From NCBI GenBank assembly GCA_938092065.1, contig CALKND010000001.1, forward strand, positions 1 to 64,000: a DNA stretch of 64,000 bases. Direction: 5' to 3'. The first letter of the stretch is position 1. The number at the start of each line of letters is the position of its first letter. This document shows, piece after piece, positions 7,157-15,550 of the stretch. The DNA comes from an uncultured Rhodospirillales bacterium. Its GTDB lineage: Bacteria > Pseudomonadota > Alphaproteobacteria > Rhodospirillales > JABHCV01. The position numbers and the translations under genes are program-made. Below the pieces are notes generated by a model. It did not search any database. It saw only the letters and a program-made list of their open reading frames with translations, and was not told the origin of the DNA.

Positions 7157-9040
7157 ATGCCTAAACCTAGATACAACCCACAACACAGTAAGCTTTCAGG
7201 CGACTTCAGTTCAATTCGCTCCTTATTGCCCTATCTATGGCCACAGGATGAGTTTTCAGTGCGGGCCCGGATTGTTTTGTCTATGGCGTTACTAACACTT
7301 GCAAAGCTGAGCGCCGTGGCAGTACCGGTCCTCCTTAAATATGCTGTCGACGCATTAAGCAAACCAATTCCTGGACAGGGGATCGATGCCGAAAGCTTTG
7401 TCATCATTGTTCCCATTGGTCTACTCATCAGTTACGGGTTATTGCGAGTATTATCTTTGGCTTTTAAGGAATTACAGTGTGCAGTTTTTGCCACAGTTGC
7501 TGAGCGGGCGATCCGTAAGGCAGGTGTCCAGACATTTCGCCACATACATGATCTCGCTTTACGCTTCCATTTGGATAGACGTACTGGAGGCTTAAGTAGG
7601 GCTATTGAGCGTGGCACAAAGGGCATTGAATATTTGCTACGTATGTTATTATTTAACGTCATCCCAACCATGGTCGAGATCCTGTTGGTGCTCGGCCTAC
7701 TTTGGGGGCTGTTTGACGTTTTGTTTTCCTTAGTAACAGCCGTCACCATAGCCTGCTACGTTTTTTGGACCCTAGTAGTTACTGAATGGCGTATCAAGTA
7801 CCGCCGTACCATGAACGATTCTGACAGCGATGCGCACACCAAAGCCATTGACAGCCTAATCAACTATGAGACCGTTAAATACTTCGGCAACGAGGAACAC
7901 GAGGCAGTGCGTTTTGGCAAGGCCATGAGAGCGTATGAAGCCGCAGCTATAACGGCTAAGGTTTCTCTATCGTTTCTTAACACGGGACAAGGGGCAATCA
8001 TTGCTAGCGGGGCAACTATAATCATGATTATGGCTGGATACGGCGTTACCAGTGGCACTATGACCGTTGGAGATTTTGTTCTTGTCAACACCTACTTGTT
8101 GCAGCTCTATATACCGCTTAGCTATTTGGGCTCAAGCTACCGCGAGATTAAACATTCCCTAATCGATATGGAACAAATGTTCGCTTTGTTGAGTGAACAA
8201 GCCGAAGTGGTAGATTCCCAAAGGGCTCCGATACTTAAAATTAAGGGTGCGGAAGTGGAATTCAGAAATGTCTCGTTTGCCTACAACTCGAATAGGCCTA
8301 TCCTTAATAATATTTCGTTCAAGATTCCAGCAGGTAATACCACTGCTATTGTCGGATCTAGTGGCTCTGGAAAATCAACAGTATCTCGACTTCTTTTTCG
8401 TTTTTATGATGCCAACCAAGGCAGTGTGCTGATCGATGGGCAGGATACCCGCAGCGTCACTCAAGATAGCTGGCGCGCCGCTATTGGCATAGTTCCACAA
8501 GATACTGTGCTATTTAACGATACAATTTTTTATAATATTTGTTACGGGCGTCCTAACGCAACCTCTAAAGAAGTAGAGGAAGCCGCAAAACTAGCTGCTA
8601 TCCACGACTTTATTTCTAGCCTACCAGATGGATACCAGAGCGACGTTGGCGAGCGTGGTCTTAAGTTATCTGGTGGTGAGAAACAGCGTATAGCCATAGC
8701 CCGTACAATCTTAAAAAGACCATCTATATTTGTGTTTGACGAGGCAACATCATCACTAGATACCCACACAGAAAAAGAAATTCAGGATTCTCTAAAGCGT
8801 GTCTCCAGTGGCCGCACAACTCTGGTTATTGCCCATCGCCTATCCACTATTATCCATGCAGACGAAATTATAGTGCTAAATGGAGGTTGCGTGGCCGAAC
8901 GTGGCAACCATGCCACATTACTAGCTAAAGAAGGAATATATTCAGGCATGTGGGTTCACCAACAGGAAACTGAAATTACCGGTGAGATTTTTGCACATAC
9001 AGGTGCAATTAAGTCCCCCAAAGAAGCAACCGCACAATAA
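7157..9040 (+). CDS. Atm1/ABCB7-type ABC exporter
   Basis: A 627-residue half-transporter: six membrane segments (about residues 40-330) fused to one ATPase domain. The ATPase has Walker A GSSGSGKST (400-408), the signature LSGGE (about 504), Walker B IFVFDE (about 524-529) and an H-loop AHRLST. The N-terminal pattern (SSIRSLLPYLWP and the RAIERGTKGIEYLLRMLLFN loop) is characteristic of the Atm1/ABCB7/HMT1 group. That group exports glutathione-linked sulfur or metal species across the inner membrane and is the bacterial relative of the mitochondrial exporter needed for cytosolic Fe-S proteins. It is not in an operon with the ISC genes but lies in the same 15 kb. It ends 4 bases from the convergent mnmA gene. 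The exact substrate is not decided by sequence. Confidence 0.9.
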   Translation: MPKPRYNPQHSKLSGDFSSIRSLLPYLWPQDEFSVRARIVLSMALLTLAKLSAVAVPVLLKYAVDALSKPIPGQGIDAESFVIIVPIGLLISYGLLRVLSLAFKELQCAVFATVAERAIRKAGVQTFRHIHDLALRFHLDRRTGGLSRAIERGTKGIEYLLRMLLFNVIPTMVEILLVLGLLWGLFDVLFSLVTAVTIACYVFWTLVVTEWRIKYRRTMNDSDSDAHTKAIDSLINYETVKYFGNEEHEAVRFGKAMRAYEAAAITAKVSLSFLNTGQGAIIASGATIIMIMAGYGVTSGTMTVGDFVLVNTYLLQLYIPLSYLGSSYREIKHSLIDMEQMFALLSEQAEVVDSQRAPILKIKGAEVEFRNVSFAYNSNRPILNNISFKIPAGNTTAIVGSSGSGKSTVSRLLFRFYDANQGSVLIDGQDTRSVTQDSWRAAIGIVPQDTVLFNDTIFYNICYGRPNATSKEVEEAAKLAAIHDFISSLPDGYQSDVGERGLKLSGGEKQRIAIARTILKRPSIFVFDEATSSLDTHTEKEIQDSLKRVSSGRTTLVIAHRLSTIIHADEIIVLNGGCVAERGNHATLLAKEGIYSGMWVHQQETEITGEIFAHTGAIKSPKEATAQ

Positions 9041-9044
9041 TATA

Positions 9045-10172
9045 TTATTCAATTTCGTCTTCGCGCATAATCCAGCCACCACCCATGACCCTGTCACCAT
9101 CATAAAAGACACACGCCTGCCCGGGCGCCACGGCACCTTGCGAGTCTTTTAAAACAACTTTTGCCATACCTTCGCCGCATTGACTTATAATTGCACTCAG
9201 GGGAGGTTGGGTGGAGCGTAATTTGACCTTGAGCTTAAAATCATTTTCTGGAAAATCACCAGCTCCCAACCAGTTTATATCCTTGAGGGTAAGGCACTGG
9301 CGTTTAAGCGCATTTTTTGGGCCAACAACCACTTGCGATGTGAGTGGATCCAAGCGTATCACATAAAGAGGCTCTTTAGCGGCAATACCTAAGCCCCGTC
9401 GCTGACCAACCGTGTAGTTAATGATGCCTAAATGACGACCCAGAACATTTCCGTCTAAGTTCACAATATCACCTTCAGTCACAGCTTCTGGGCGCAGTTT
9501 ACGCACAATGTCACTGTAGGAGCCTTTCTGCACAAAGCAAATATCTTGGCTATCGCGTTTAGAGGCGACAGGCAGGTTATACTTGCGGGCCAGATTACGG
9601 GTGGCATTCTTGTCCATGTGACCCAAAGGAAAGCGCAAAAAATCAAGCTGTTCACGATTCATAGAGAACATGAAATAGCTTTGGTCGCGTGTATAGTCGC
9701 TACCGGCATGAAGCTCGGCCCCATCCTGCCCCATCAGTCGGCGTACATAATGTCCAGTTACCATCAAATCTGCACCCAAGTCTTCTGCTTTGACCAATAG
9801 ATCCGTGAACTTGACAGTTTCATTGCAACGTACGCACGGAATTGGGGTTTCTCCACGCAAGTAAGTATCTGCAAAGTCATCTATCACTGCTTCTTTGAAG
9901 CGTGTCTCAAAATCTAGAACATAGTGTGGAATGCCAATGGCATCAGCCACATTGCGTGCATCATTTATATCACGTCCAGCGCAACAGGTGCCTGACTTTG
10001 ATACAGCCTTGCCGTGATCATAAAGCTGTAAGGTGATGCCTACTACGTCATAGCCATCATTGTGCAACATGGCCGCTGTGACTGAACTGTCAACGCCACC
10101 GGACATGGCAACAACGACTCGAGTTGCCGATGCTGACTTTGCTAATCCTAAAGAATTTAGTGCAATACTCAT
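9045..10172 (-). CDS. mnmA: tRNA 2-thiouridylase MnmA
   Basis: MnmA adds sulfur to uridine 34 of tRNA-Lys, -Glu and -Gln, using persulfide sulfur that starts from a cysteine desulfurase. The 375-residue protein has the ATP-pyrophosphatase loop SGGVDSSV (24-31) and then the family segments [23 protein letters not shown] (catalytic Cys) and ISQDICFV-like [16 protein letters not shown] (second catalytic Cys). GHYVRR and [12 protein letters not shown] are also typical. The length matches the family. It has its own minus-strand transcript, convergent with the Atm1-type exporter. Confidence 0.95.
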   Translation of the reverse strand: MSIALNSLGLAKSASATRVVVAMSGGVDSSVTAAMLHNDGYDVVGITLQLYDHGKAVSKSGTCCAGRDINDARNVADAIGIPHYVLDFETRFKEAVIDDFADTYLRGETPIPCVRCNETVKFTDLLVKAEDLGADLMVTGHYVRRLMGQDGAELHAGSDYTRDQSYFMFSMNREQLDFLRFPLGHMDKNATRNLARKYNLPVASKRDSQDICFVQKGSYSDIVRKLRPEAVTEGDIVNLDGNVLGRHLGIINYTVGQRRGLGIAAKEPLYVIRLDPLTSQVVVGPKNALKRQCLTLKDINWLGAGDFPENDFKLKVKLRSTQPPLSAIISQCGEGMAKVVLKDSQGAVAPGQACVFYDGDRVMGGGWIMREDEIE

Positions 10173-10229
10173 CTAAAGGAATATAAGCGTTTTGGGCACG
10201 CGTACAATAGCCCTTTTTAAGGACTAATA

Positions 10230-11045
10230 CTAAATAATTGAATGTCGAATTTTTGCGGAGACCCACTCACTCAAGATCACAGTCACTAAAATAACAAGTA
10301 AGATCAATGAAACCTGCGTCCAGCTTACTGTGTCGATTGAGGAACTTAGCTGTAGTCCAATTCCACCAGCTCCAACGAGGCCCAAAATAGCTGACTCACG
10401 AATATTGATGTCCCAACGAAAGACTGAAATACCTGCGAACGCAGGCAATATTTGAGGCACAATACCATAATTTAGCACCTGCGAACCCTTGGCCCCAGTA
10501 GCGGTAACAGCCTCAACCTGAGTTTCATCAATTTCTTCAATCGCTTCATACAGAAGCTTAGCGCAAAAACCTATTGAGCGAAAACCAATAGCCAATACCC
10601 CCGCGAAAACACCAGGACCCAGAATGGTCACAAGCATTAACGCCCAAAGTAAGGAGTTTATTGATCTGGAGGAAACAATAATAAATAAAGCAAAAGGGCG
10701 AACAAAAGCTGTCGATGGGGTTGTGTTTCGCGCTGCTAGAAAGGCGATAGGAAAAGCAAAAACCACAGCCATCAAGGTTCCCAATGTAGCAATGATGACC
10801 GTATCCCAGATGGGGCGCCAGAGGACGTCCATATATTCCCACTTTGGTGGCAACATTCGCTCAAACATATCATTTGCTTGATGTGGTGCGTCGGTGACAA
10901 ACATCCAAATCGTGTTATCAGAGACTAACTGCCAGCAGTATACAAATATGGCAACACCGATAAACTGGCAAGCCCAGATCGTCAGTTGATGTCCGCGATC
11001 ACGGCGCTGCCAGATTTTTATTTTCGCTTGCTGCTCGTTTGGCAT
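10230..11045 (-). CDS. phnE: Phosphonate-type ABC transporter permease (second PhnE)
   Basis: An inner-membrane permease of about 271 residues with several membrane segments. It carries the PhnE-type EAA loop near LYEAIEEIDETQVEAVTATGA and the typical RWDINIRESAILGLVGAGGIGLQL block. The preferred start is the ATG at 11045, whose A is the last base of the previous gene's TAA (TAATG); a GTG at 11057 in the same frame is possible. It is the last gene of a phnD-phnC-phnE-phnE operon. Two tandem PhnE permeases usually form a heterodimer. Confidence 0.92.
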   Translation of the reverse strand: MPNEQQAKIKIWQRRDRGHQLTIWACQFIGVAIFVYCWQLVSDNTIWMFVTDAPHQANDMFERMLPPKWEYMDVLWRPIWDTVIIATLGTLMAVVFAFPIAFLAARNTTPSTAFVRPFALFIIVSSRSINSLLWALMLVTILGPGVFAGVLAIGFRSIGFCAKLLYEAIEEIDETQVEAVTATGAKGSQVLNYGIVPQILPAFAGISVFRWDINIRESAILGLVGAGGIGLQLSSSIDTVSWTQVSLILLVILVTVILSEWVSAKIRHSII

Positions 11046-11839
11046 TACTGAACCCACTTCCTGATATAGCCAGACGAATACTCTACAGCCATGACAATAC
11101 CGATGATAATTAGCAAAATGGAAGCGGATGAACTGAATTCATAACGATCAAACGTGGTTAACAGAGTCGCACCAATGCCACCCGCACCTACAATACCAAG
11201 CACTGCCGATTCCCGAAAGTTAATATCAAAACGATACATGGCCAGTCCAATCATACGAGGGGTAACTTGCGGCTGAACCGAATAATTTAGCCACTGTAAC
11301 CACGACGATCCCGTTGATTTAACTGCTTCAGCCTGCACTGGATCCATGTCTTCAATATCTTCCGCAAGCAGCTTTCCGTAGAATCCAATGCTGCCAATGG
11401 ACAAAGCGATTATGCCGGCAAAGGGTCCAAAACCAAATAATTTAACTGCAAATAAAGCGATGATAATTTCTGGAAAAGTCCTTGAAACTGCAAGAACTCC
11501 TCGAAAAAACAAGTAGATTGGACGAGGTGCTAAATTTCGTGCAGCTCCTAAACCTATTGGGATAGAGAGAAGAATACCAATCACCGTAGAGACTACGGTC
11601 ATCCAAAGGCTTTCAAATATTCCTTCCCAAATATCACTGGACTTACTTGCAAAATCTGGTGGGAAAAAAGAGGAGATAAACCGTTCTGCCCGCGGTACAC
11701 CTGCTGCTACCCGCTGCCAGTTAACGTCCATGGTGCCAATGGCAACTAATAAAAAAAGACTGCCTCCAATGGTCAGGCTCCAACGTAGCCAAGCTCGTTT
11801 AATAAATGGTGGGCGCTTCCAGATGCGTATAGCGGACAT
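11045..11839 (-). CDS. phnE: Phosphonate-type ABC transporter permease (first PhnE)
   Basis: A 264-residue inner-membrane permease. Membrane segments are evident around residues 20-40, 85-105 and 125-150. The EAA-like loop LLAEDIEDMDPVQAEAVKSTG and the block RFDINFRESAVLGIVGAGGIGATL are characteristic of PhnE. It lies 12 bases after phnC and overlaps the next permease by one base, so it is in the same operon. It partners with the second PhnE and the ATPase PhnC to import phosphonates, phosphite or related compounds delivered by PhnD. Confidence 0.93.
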   Translation of the reverse strand: MSAIRIWKRPPFIKRAWLRWSLTIGGSLFLLVAIGTMDVNWQRVAAGVPRAERFISSFFPPDFASKSSDIWEGIFESLWMTVVSTVIGILLSIPIGLGAARNLAPRPIYLFFRGVLAVSRTFPEIIIALFAVKLFGFGPFAGIIALSIGSIGFYGKLLAEDIEDMDPVQAEAVKSTGSSWLQWLNYSVQPQVTPRMIGLAMYRFDINFRESAVLGIVGAGGIGATLLTTFDRYEFSSSASILLIIIGIVMAVEYSSGYIRKWVQ

Positions 11840-11851
11840 ATTAATTGCCCC

Positions 11852-12673
11852 CTACTTTCCCGATGCCAAAGAAGTTGAGTCTTTTCTCTTTTCCTCAAAA
11901 TCTTCTTCTTTAACTTTTTCGATAGTAGACTCCCAGTCCTCTTCACCATAAATTGTCGTCAACACATCAGGTGTTAGGCCATCGGGTGGGCCATCGTAGA
12001 CAATTTCACCCAATTGCAAGCCGACGATACGTTCAGCGAACATTTGCGCTAAAAAAACATCATGAATATTAATGATTGCAGAGAGTTTCCGCTCCTTGCA
12101 CAGCTCACATATAAGCCTCATAATTTGACGCGAAGTTTTAGGGTCAAGGGAGGCGGTCGGCTCATCAACTAGCAGTAATTCCGGGTTCTGGATTAAGGCT
12201 CTACAAATTCCTACCCGTTGACGCTGGCCACCGGAAAGTTCATCAGCACGTTTGTCAGCCATATGATCCAAACCCACCCGCGCAAGCAACCGGTATGCTT
12301 CATCCACATCAGTCTGTGGGAAATTTCGAAAGTACGAACGCCAAAACGATACATATCCAAGACGACCGGACAGCACGTTTTCCATCACGCTCAAACGCTC
12401 GACCAAGGCGTATTCTTGGAAAATCATTCCCATACGGCGGCGTGCTCTCCTCAACTCGCCCTGGCTAAGGGAAGAAAGTTCTGTTTCATTTAAACAGATG
12501 CTGCCTGAAGTTGGTTCAACTAGGCGATTAACACAACGGATCAATGTTGACTTGCCTGCACCAGATGGACCAATCAAAGCCATCACCTGACCATCAGGTA
12601 TCTCAAGATAGATATCGTTGAGAGCCAAGTCGCCCGTTTTGTACTGCTTAGTTAGTTTATCAAGGCTTAGCAT
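11852..12673 (-). CDS. phnC: Phosphonate-type ABC transporter ATPase
   Basis: PhnC powers phosphonate import at the cytoplasmic face. The preferred start is the ATG at 12673 ([15 protein letters not shown]), which matches family N-termini and gives 273 residues; a longer frame reaches 12736 but runs into a hairpin. Motifs are Walker [11 protein letters not shown]-loop [12 protein letters not shown], signature [12 protein letters not shown], Walker [13 protein letters not shown] and a switch His in NIHDVFLA. The C-terminus is an acidic and lysine-rich tail (about 30 residues) that is longer than in the E. coli protein. Confidence 0.93.
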   Translation of the reverse strand: MLSLDKLTKQYKTGDLALNDIYLEIPDGQVMALIGPSGAGKSTLIRCVNRLVEPTSGSICLNETELSSLSQGELRRARRRMGMIFQEYALVERLSVMENVLSGRLGYVSFWRSYFRNFPQTDVDEAYRLLARVGLDHMADKRADELSGGQRQRVGICRALIQNPELLLVDEPTASLDPKTSRQIMRLICELCKERKLSAIINIHDVFLAQMFAERIVGLQLGEIVYDGPPDGLTPDVLTTIYGEEDWESTIEKVKEEDFEEKRKDSTSLASGK

Positions 12674-12716
12674 TGTAAGACTCGCAAAAAAACAATGATT
12701 TGTAATGATCCTCGTG

Positions 12717-12751
12717 GGGAGGCAGGCCGCAAACATGCGCCATTGCCTCCC
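12717..12751 (-). terminator. Hairpin between phnD and phnC
   Basis: Arms GGGAGGCA (12717-12724) and TGCCTCCC (12744-12751) pair perfectly, with an additional inner stem. It begins 13 bases downstream of the phnD stop and has no T-run. This fits an mRNA-stabilising or partial attenuating hairpin that lets the binding protein be made in excess over the permeases. Confidence 0.55.
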
Positions 12752-12763
12752 TGAGAGAAAAAT

Positions 12764-13759
12764 TTACTTACAGGTGTATTTTATACCGTTGGCCGAATCA
12801 ATTTTACGAATAACGTCCCAATCGAACTTATGAACTATTGAGATAAACTTACCTTCTCCTGATTTCTCAAACTCTTTTTTCAAAGCGGAGCCTTCCCACT
12901 TAAAAGTAAAGAAAGCCTGACGAACTTTTGCTGATAGGGCTGGGTCCAGATTATGAGAATGTCCAAAGCCGGTGGTTGGAAAGGTCTGTGACTTGTAAAT
13001 AGTGCGGATCTTAGCAGGATCAACAGCCTTGCGGTCAACCATACGGCGCATTACAGAGTTGGCAACTGGAGCAACTTCATAATCCTTGTTGGCAATCCCA
13101 AGAACAGAGTTATCATGTTTTCCTGAGAAGCTGGTTTTAAAGTCAACATCCTTAACCAGACCAAACTCGGATTTTAGCAAGGCAGATGGAGCCTTGTTTC
13201 CAGAGTTTGATGTAGGAGAGGTAAAAGTGAGTGTTCTGCCCTTGATATCAGAAGGCGACTTGATGGGACTGTCTACGGGAACAATAATTTCCATCTCGTA
13301 GCCGAAGGATCCATCATCAGAAGCCATCATTGCAAAAGGCACAAAGCCAGCGCAACTAACGGCAATAGGGTTTGAGCCAGTATTAAAACCTGCAACATGC
13401 AGACGGCCGGAACGCATGGCTTCTAACTGAGCAGCGTTGGATTGAACCGAGAAAAATATTACCTTCTTTCCGGTTGTCTTGGAAAGATGGTCAATAAAAC
13501 CAGCCCAAACAGACTTATAGACAGCCGGATCTTCAACAGGTGTGTATGCAAAAATCAAAGCTTCTGGATCAACCCATTTTGACTGGTCAATTGGCAGATC
13601 AGCTGTAAGATTGCCATCACGGTCACAATATTGTTTATCCAGTGTACCGCGAGGACATTCCGCAGCTTGAGCGATGGTTGTCAGAGATACCAAACCAAGG
13701 GCAACCATGCCACTCAGTCCCATAAAGAAGGCACTCTTAGTCTTTTTAATATCAAACAT
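12764..13759 (-). CDS. phnD: Phosphonate-type periplasmic binding protein
   Basis: A 331-residue secreted protein with a signal peptide (residues 1-32, ending in TIAQA). The mature part is the PhnD/phosphite-phosphonate binding fold: LIFAYTPVEDPAVYKSVWAGFIDHLSKTTGKKVIFF, the MRSGRLHVAGFNTGSNP segment that contacts the phosphono group in relatives, and TFTSPTSNSGNKAPSALL. It is the first gene of the operon, with GGGAG 8 bases before the ATG. No phosphonate-degrading genes (phnGHIJKLM, phnWX) lie nearby, so the substrate is not certain and could be phosphite, phosphonate or another organophosphorus compound. Confidence 0.92.
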   Translation of the reverse strand: MFDIKKTKSAFFMGLSGMVALGLVSLTTIAQAAECPRGTLDKQYCDRDGNLTADLPIDQSKWVDPEALIFAYTPVEDPAVYKSVWAGFIDHLSKTTGKKVIFFSVQSNAAQLEAMRSGRLHVAGFNTGSNPIAVSCAGFVPFAMMASDDGSFGYEMEIIVPVDSPIKSPSDIKGRTLTFTSPTSNSGNKAPSALLKSEFGLVKDVDFKTSFSGKHDNSVLGIANKDYEVAPVANSVMRRMVDRKAVDPAKIRTIYKSQTFPTTGFGHSHNLDPALSAKVRQAFFTFKWEGSALKKEFEKSGEGKFISIVHKFDWDVIRKIDSANGIKYTCK

Positions 13760-14323
13760 AGTATTCTCCCTTAGTGTGAACCTCTAGCCAAATTAGGCTG
13801 ATAGATGATAATTTTCTTATTTTGCAAGGAACTGTAGATGTTCCATTTATTTTAACACAATGAAGTTAACTTTATTTTACATTTTTTCACAAGCAATCTT
13901 CTCAGCATGTGGGATGCCGTTTTAAGTAGCAAATGATAGAAATTGATAACGTCTAAATCTCACAATTGTGAATTGCTCGGGTTAACTTATCAGTTATTTT
14001 ATATAAATAACCAACGTTGAAGGCGATAACTTAAAATGAAAAAAATCAATTATTAGCTCATTATTAGGGGTTTTTTTAATCGTCTTTGTCATAGTCAAAA
14101 CTTATTTTTTGGTGTTGTGGTTCCACTGCCGCTAGGTATTAATATAACTTTTACCCTAAACGCCTCATCAGGGCATTTGAAAAACGATTTTATCAGAGCC
14201 GAGGAAAACCAACGCTAACTATTTTTCATATTAGCTTGGCAACGTCCATCAAGCTATTTCTCATTGAAATGCAGATGCCAACTATCAACGAACTTATAAA
14301 CGTGAGCAACAAGCCCCGTAGCC
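13760..14323. other. Intergenic region between phnD and the metallo-hydrolase gene
   Basis: About 560 AT-rich bases that hold the phn promoter region. Visible elements are a perfect 12-base palindrome TCACAATTGTGA (13960-13971), about 200 bases upstream of phnD, which looks like an operator. A second element is a hairpin CCAA-GCTAA...TTAGC-TTGG (14209-14239) without a T-run. No pair of Pho-box repeats (CTGTCAT-like) could be recognised by eye. Confidence 0.45.
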
Positions 14324-14977
14324 TTATGTTGCAAGAGTAATTACATCATCGCCAACGAATGGGTTGGTCTTACGCTCATAACCAAAAGTTGATGTTACGC
14401 CGTGACCGGGAAAAAATTTTACATCATCGCCCAAGGGCCACAGTTTCTGAGTAATGGAGTCAAGTAAGTCCTGATGGTTTCCACGGGGAAAGTCAGTACG
14501 CCCAACAGATCCTTGAAAGAGCACGTCACCAACCAATGCAACGTTTTCTTCTGGCTGATAAAAAATCACATGACCCGGTGTGTGGCCGGGACAGTGAAAC
14601 ACCTTGAGGTTTACATTGCCGATATTAACGGTATCACCATCATCAAGCCATCTTTCAGGAACGAAGGATTGACTTTTTGGAAAGCCGAACTGAACCGTTT
14701 GTTCCGGCAATTGCTTTATCCAGAAGTCATCATCCTTATGGGGGCCCTCAATAGGTACGTTGAGACGTTGAGCTAATTCAAGAGCCCCTCCGGCATGATC
14801 AACGTGGCCATGCGTAATCAGAATTTTTTCAACGTTAAGACTGTTATCATCAACAGTCCTGATGATCTGATCTACATCACCGCCAGGGTCAACAACACCT
14901 GCCTTCATAGTTTTCGAGCACCAGACAACAGAACAATTCTGCTCAAACGCAGTGACAGGAACGACTATGACTTTCAT
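14324..14977 (-). CDS. Metallo-beta-lactamase-fold hydrolase (glyoxalase II-like)
   Basis: A 217-residue cytoplasmic protein with the THGHVDHAGG metal motif (HxHxDH) near residue 55, a later FHCPGHTPGHV and a terminal FFPGHG. It resembles the YcbL/GloB family of small glyoxalase II-like or persulfide-handling hydrolases. It lacks the extra C-terminal domain of true glyoxalase II. Its ATG overlaps the stop of iscX by one base, so it is the last gene of the ISC operon. A role in thiol or persulfide metabolism is inferred from that position, not proven. Confidence 0.85.
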   Translation of the reverse strand: MKVIVVPVTAFEQNCSVVWCSKTMKAGVVDPGGDVDQIIRTVDDNSLNVEKILITHGHVDHAGGALELAQRLNVPIEGPHKDDDFWIKQLPEQTVQFGFPKSQSFVPERWLDDGDTVNIGNVNLKVFHCPGHTPGHVIFYQPEENVALVGDVLFQGSVGRTDFPRGNHQDLLDSITQKLWPLGDDVKFFPGHGVTSTFGYERKTNPFVGDDVITLAT

Positions 14978-15171
14978 CAGTCCCTTTCATCTAACCAGGC
15001 CATCTGGATGGCCTCAAGAACTTTCTCATTGGACTTCTGAGGATCATCATCAAAACCAGGTAGGGCCTGAACCCATTTCCACAAGTCAGTAAAGCGAAGA
15101 TTAACTACATCAACGTCAGGATGTGCATATTCTAGCTCAATGGCAATGTCATTAATGTCACCCCACTTCAT
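14977..15171 (-). CDS. iscX: Fe-S assembly protein IscX
   Basis: IscX is a small acidic protein that binds IscS and iron and modulates Fe-S assembly. Starting at ATG 15171 (MKWGDINDIAIELEYAHPDVDV) gives 64 residues, the usual length. Conserved parts are LEYAHPDVDVVNLRFTDLWKWV, LPGFDDDPQKSNEKVLEAIQMAWLDE. It is one base after fdx and one base before the metallo-hydrolase, completing the canonical order hscB-hscA-fdx-iscX. Confidence 0.92.
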   Translation of the reverse strand: MKWGDINDIAIELEYAHPDVDVVNLRFTDLWKWVQALPGFDDDPQKSNEKVLEAIQMAWLDERD

Positions 15172-15172
15172 T

Positions 15173-15505
15173 TTAATCAACCAACATATTGCGAGTGGCT
15201 GAAGGCAACGTGACTCGAAGACCGTCAAACTCTTCAGACATTTTAATTTGGCAACCAAGGCGGGATGTGTGTGTCAAGCCAAAGGCAAGATCAAGCATAT
15301 CTTCCTCCTCCTCAGAGGCCTCGACCAATTTCGGAAACCATTCATTGTCGACGATGACATGGCAAGTTGAGCATGCCAGAGATCCTTCGCAAGCACCTTC
15401 AAGGTTAATATCATTTTTATGAGCGACTTCCAATACCGACAAACCATTTGGAGCGTCAAATTCCTTGGATGTGCCATCAGCGGTAACGAAAGTGATCTTA
15501 GGCAT
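15173..15505 (-). CDS. fdx: [2Fe-2S] ferredoxin of the ISC system
   Basis: This 110-residue ferredoxin supplies electrons for Fe-S cluster assembly and is close to mitochondrial adrenodoxin. Cluster cysteines lie in [10 protein letters not shown] (C-x5-C-x2-C) and a final LGCQIK. The [12 protein letters not shown] helix, here [14 protein letters not shown], is the partner-binding acidic helix. An AAGGAG ribosome binding site precedes the ATG. Confidence 0.95.
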   Translation of the reverse strand: MPKITFVTADGTSKEFDAPNGLSVLEVAHKNDINLEGACEGSLACSTCHVIVDNEWFPKLVEASEEEEDMLDLAFGLTHTSRLGCQIKMSEEFDGLRVTLPSATRNMLVD

Positions 15506-15550
15506 CTGTTTTTCTCCTTAGAGACAAATAAATAAAATAGTTGAGGCCTT

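Noticed and set aside
12674-12736. Longer phnC start at 12736
   Set aside because: The extra N-terminus reads into the phnD-phnC hairpin and does not match the family; ATG 12673 fits better.
13760-14000. Pho box before phnD
   Set aside because: No pair of CTGTCAT-like repeats with 11-base spacing was found by eye.
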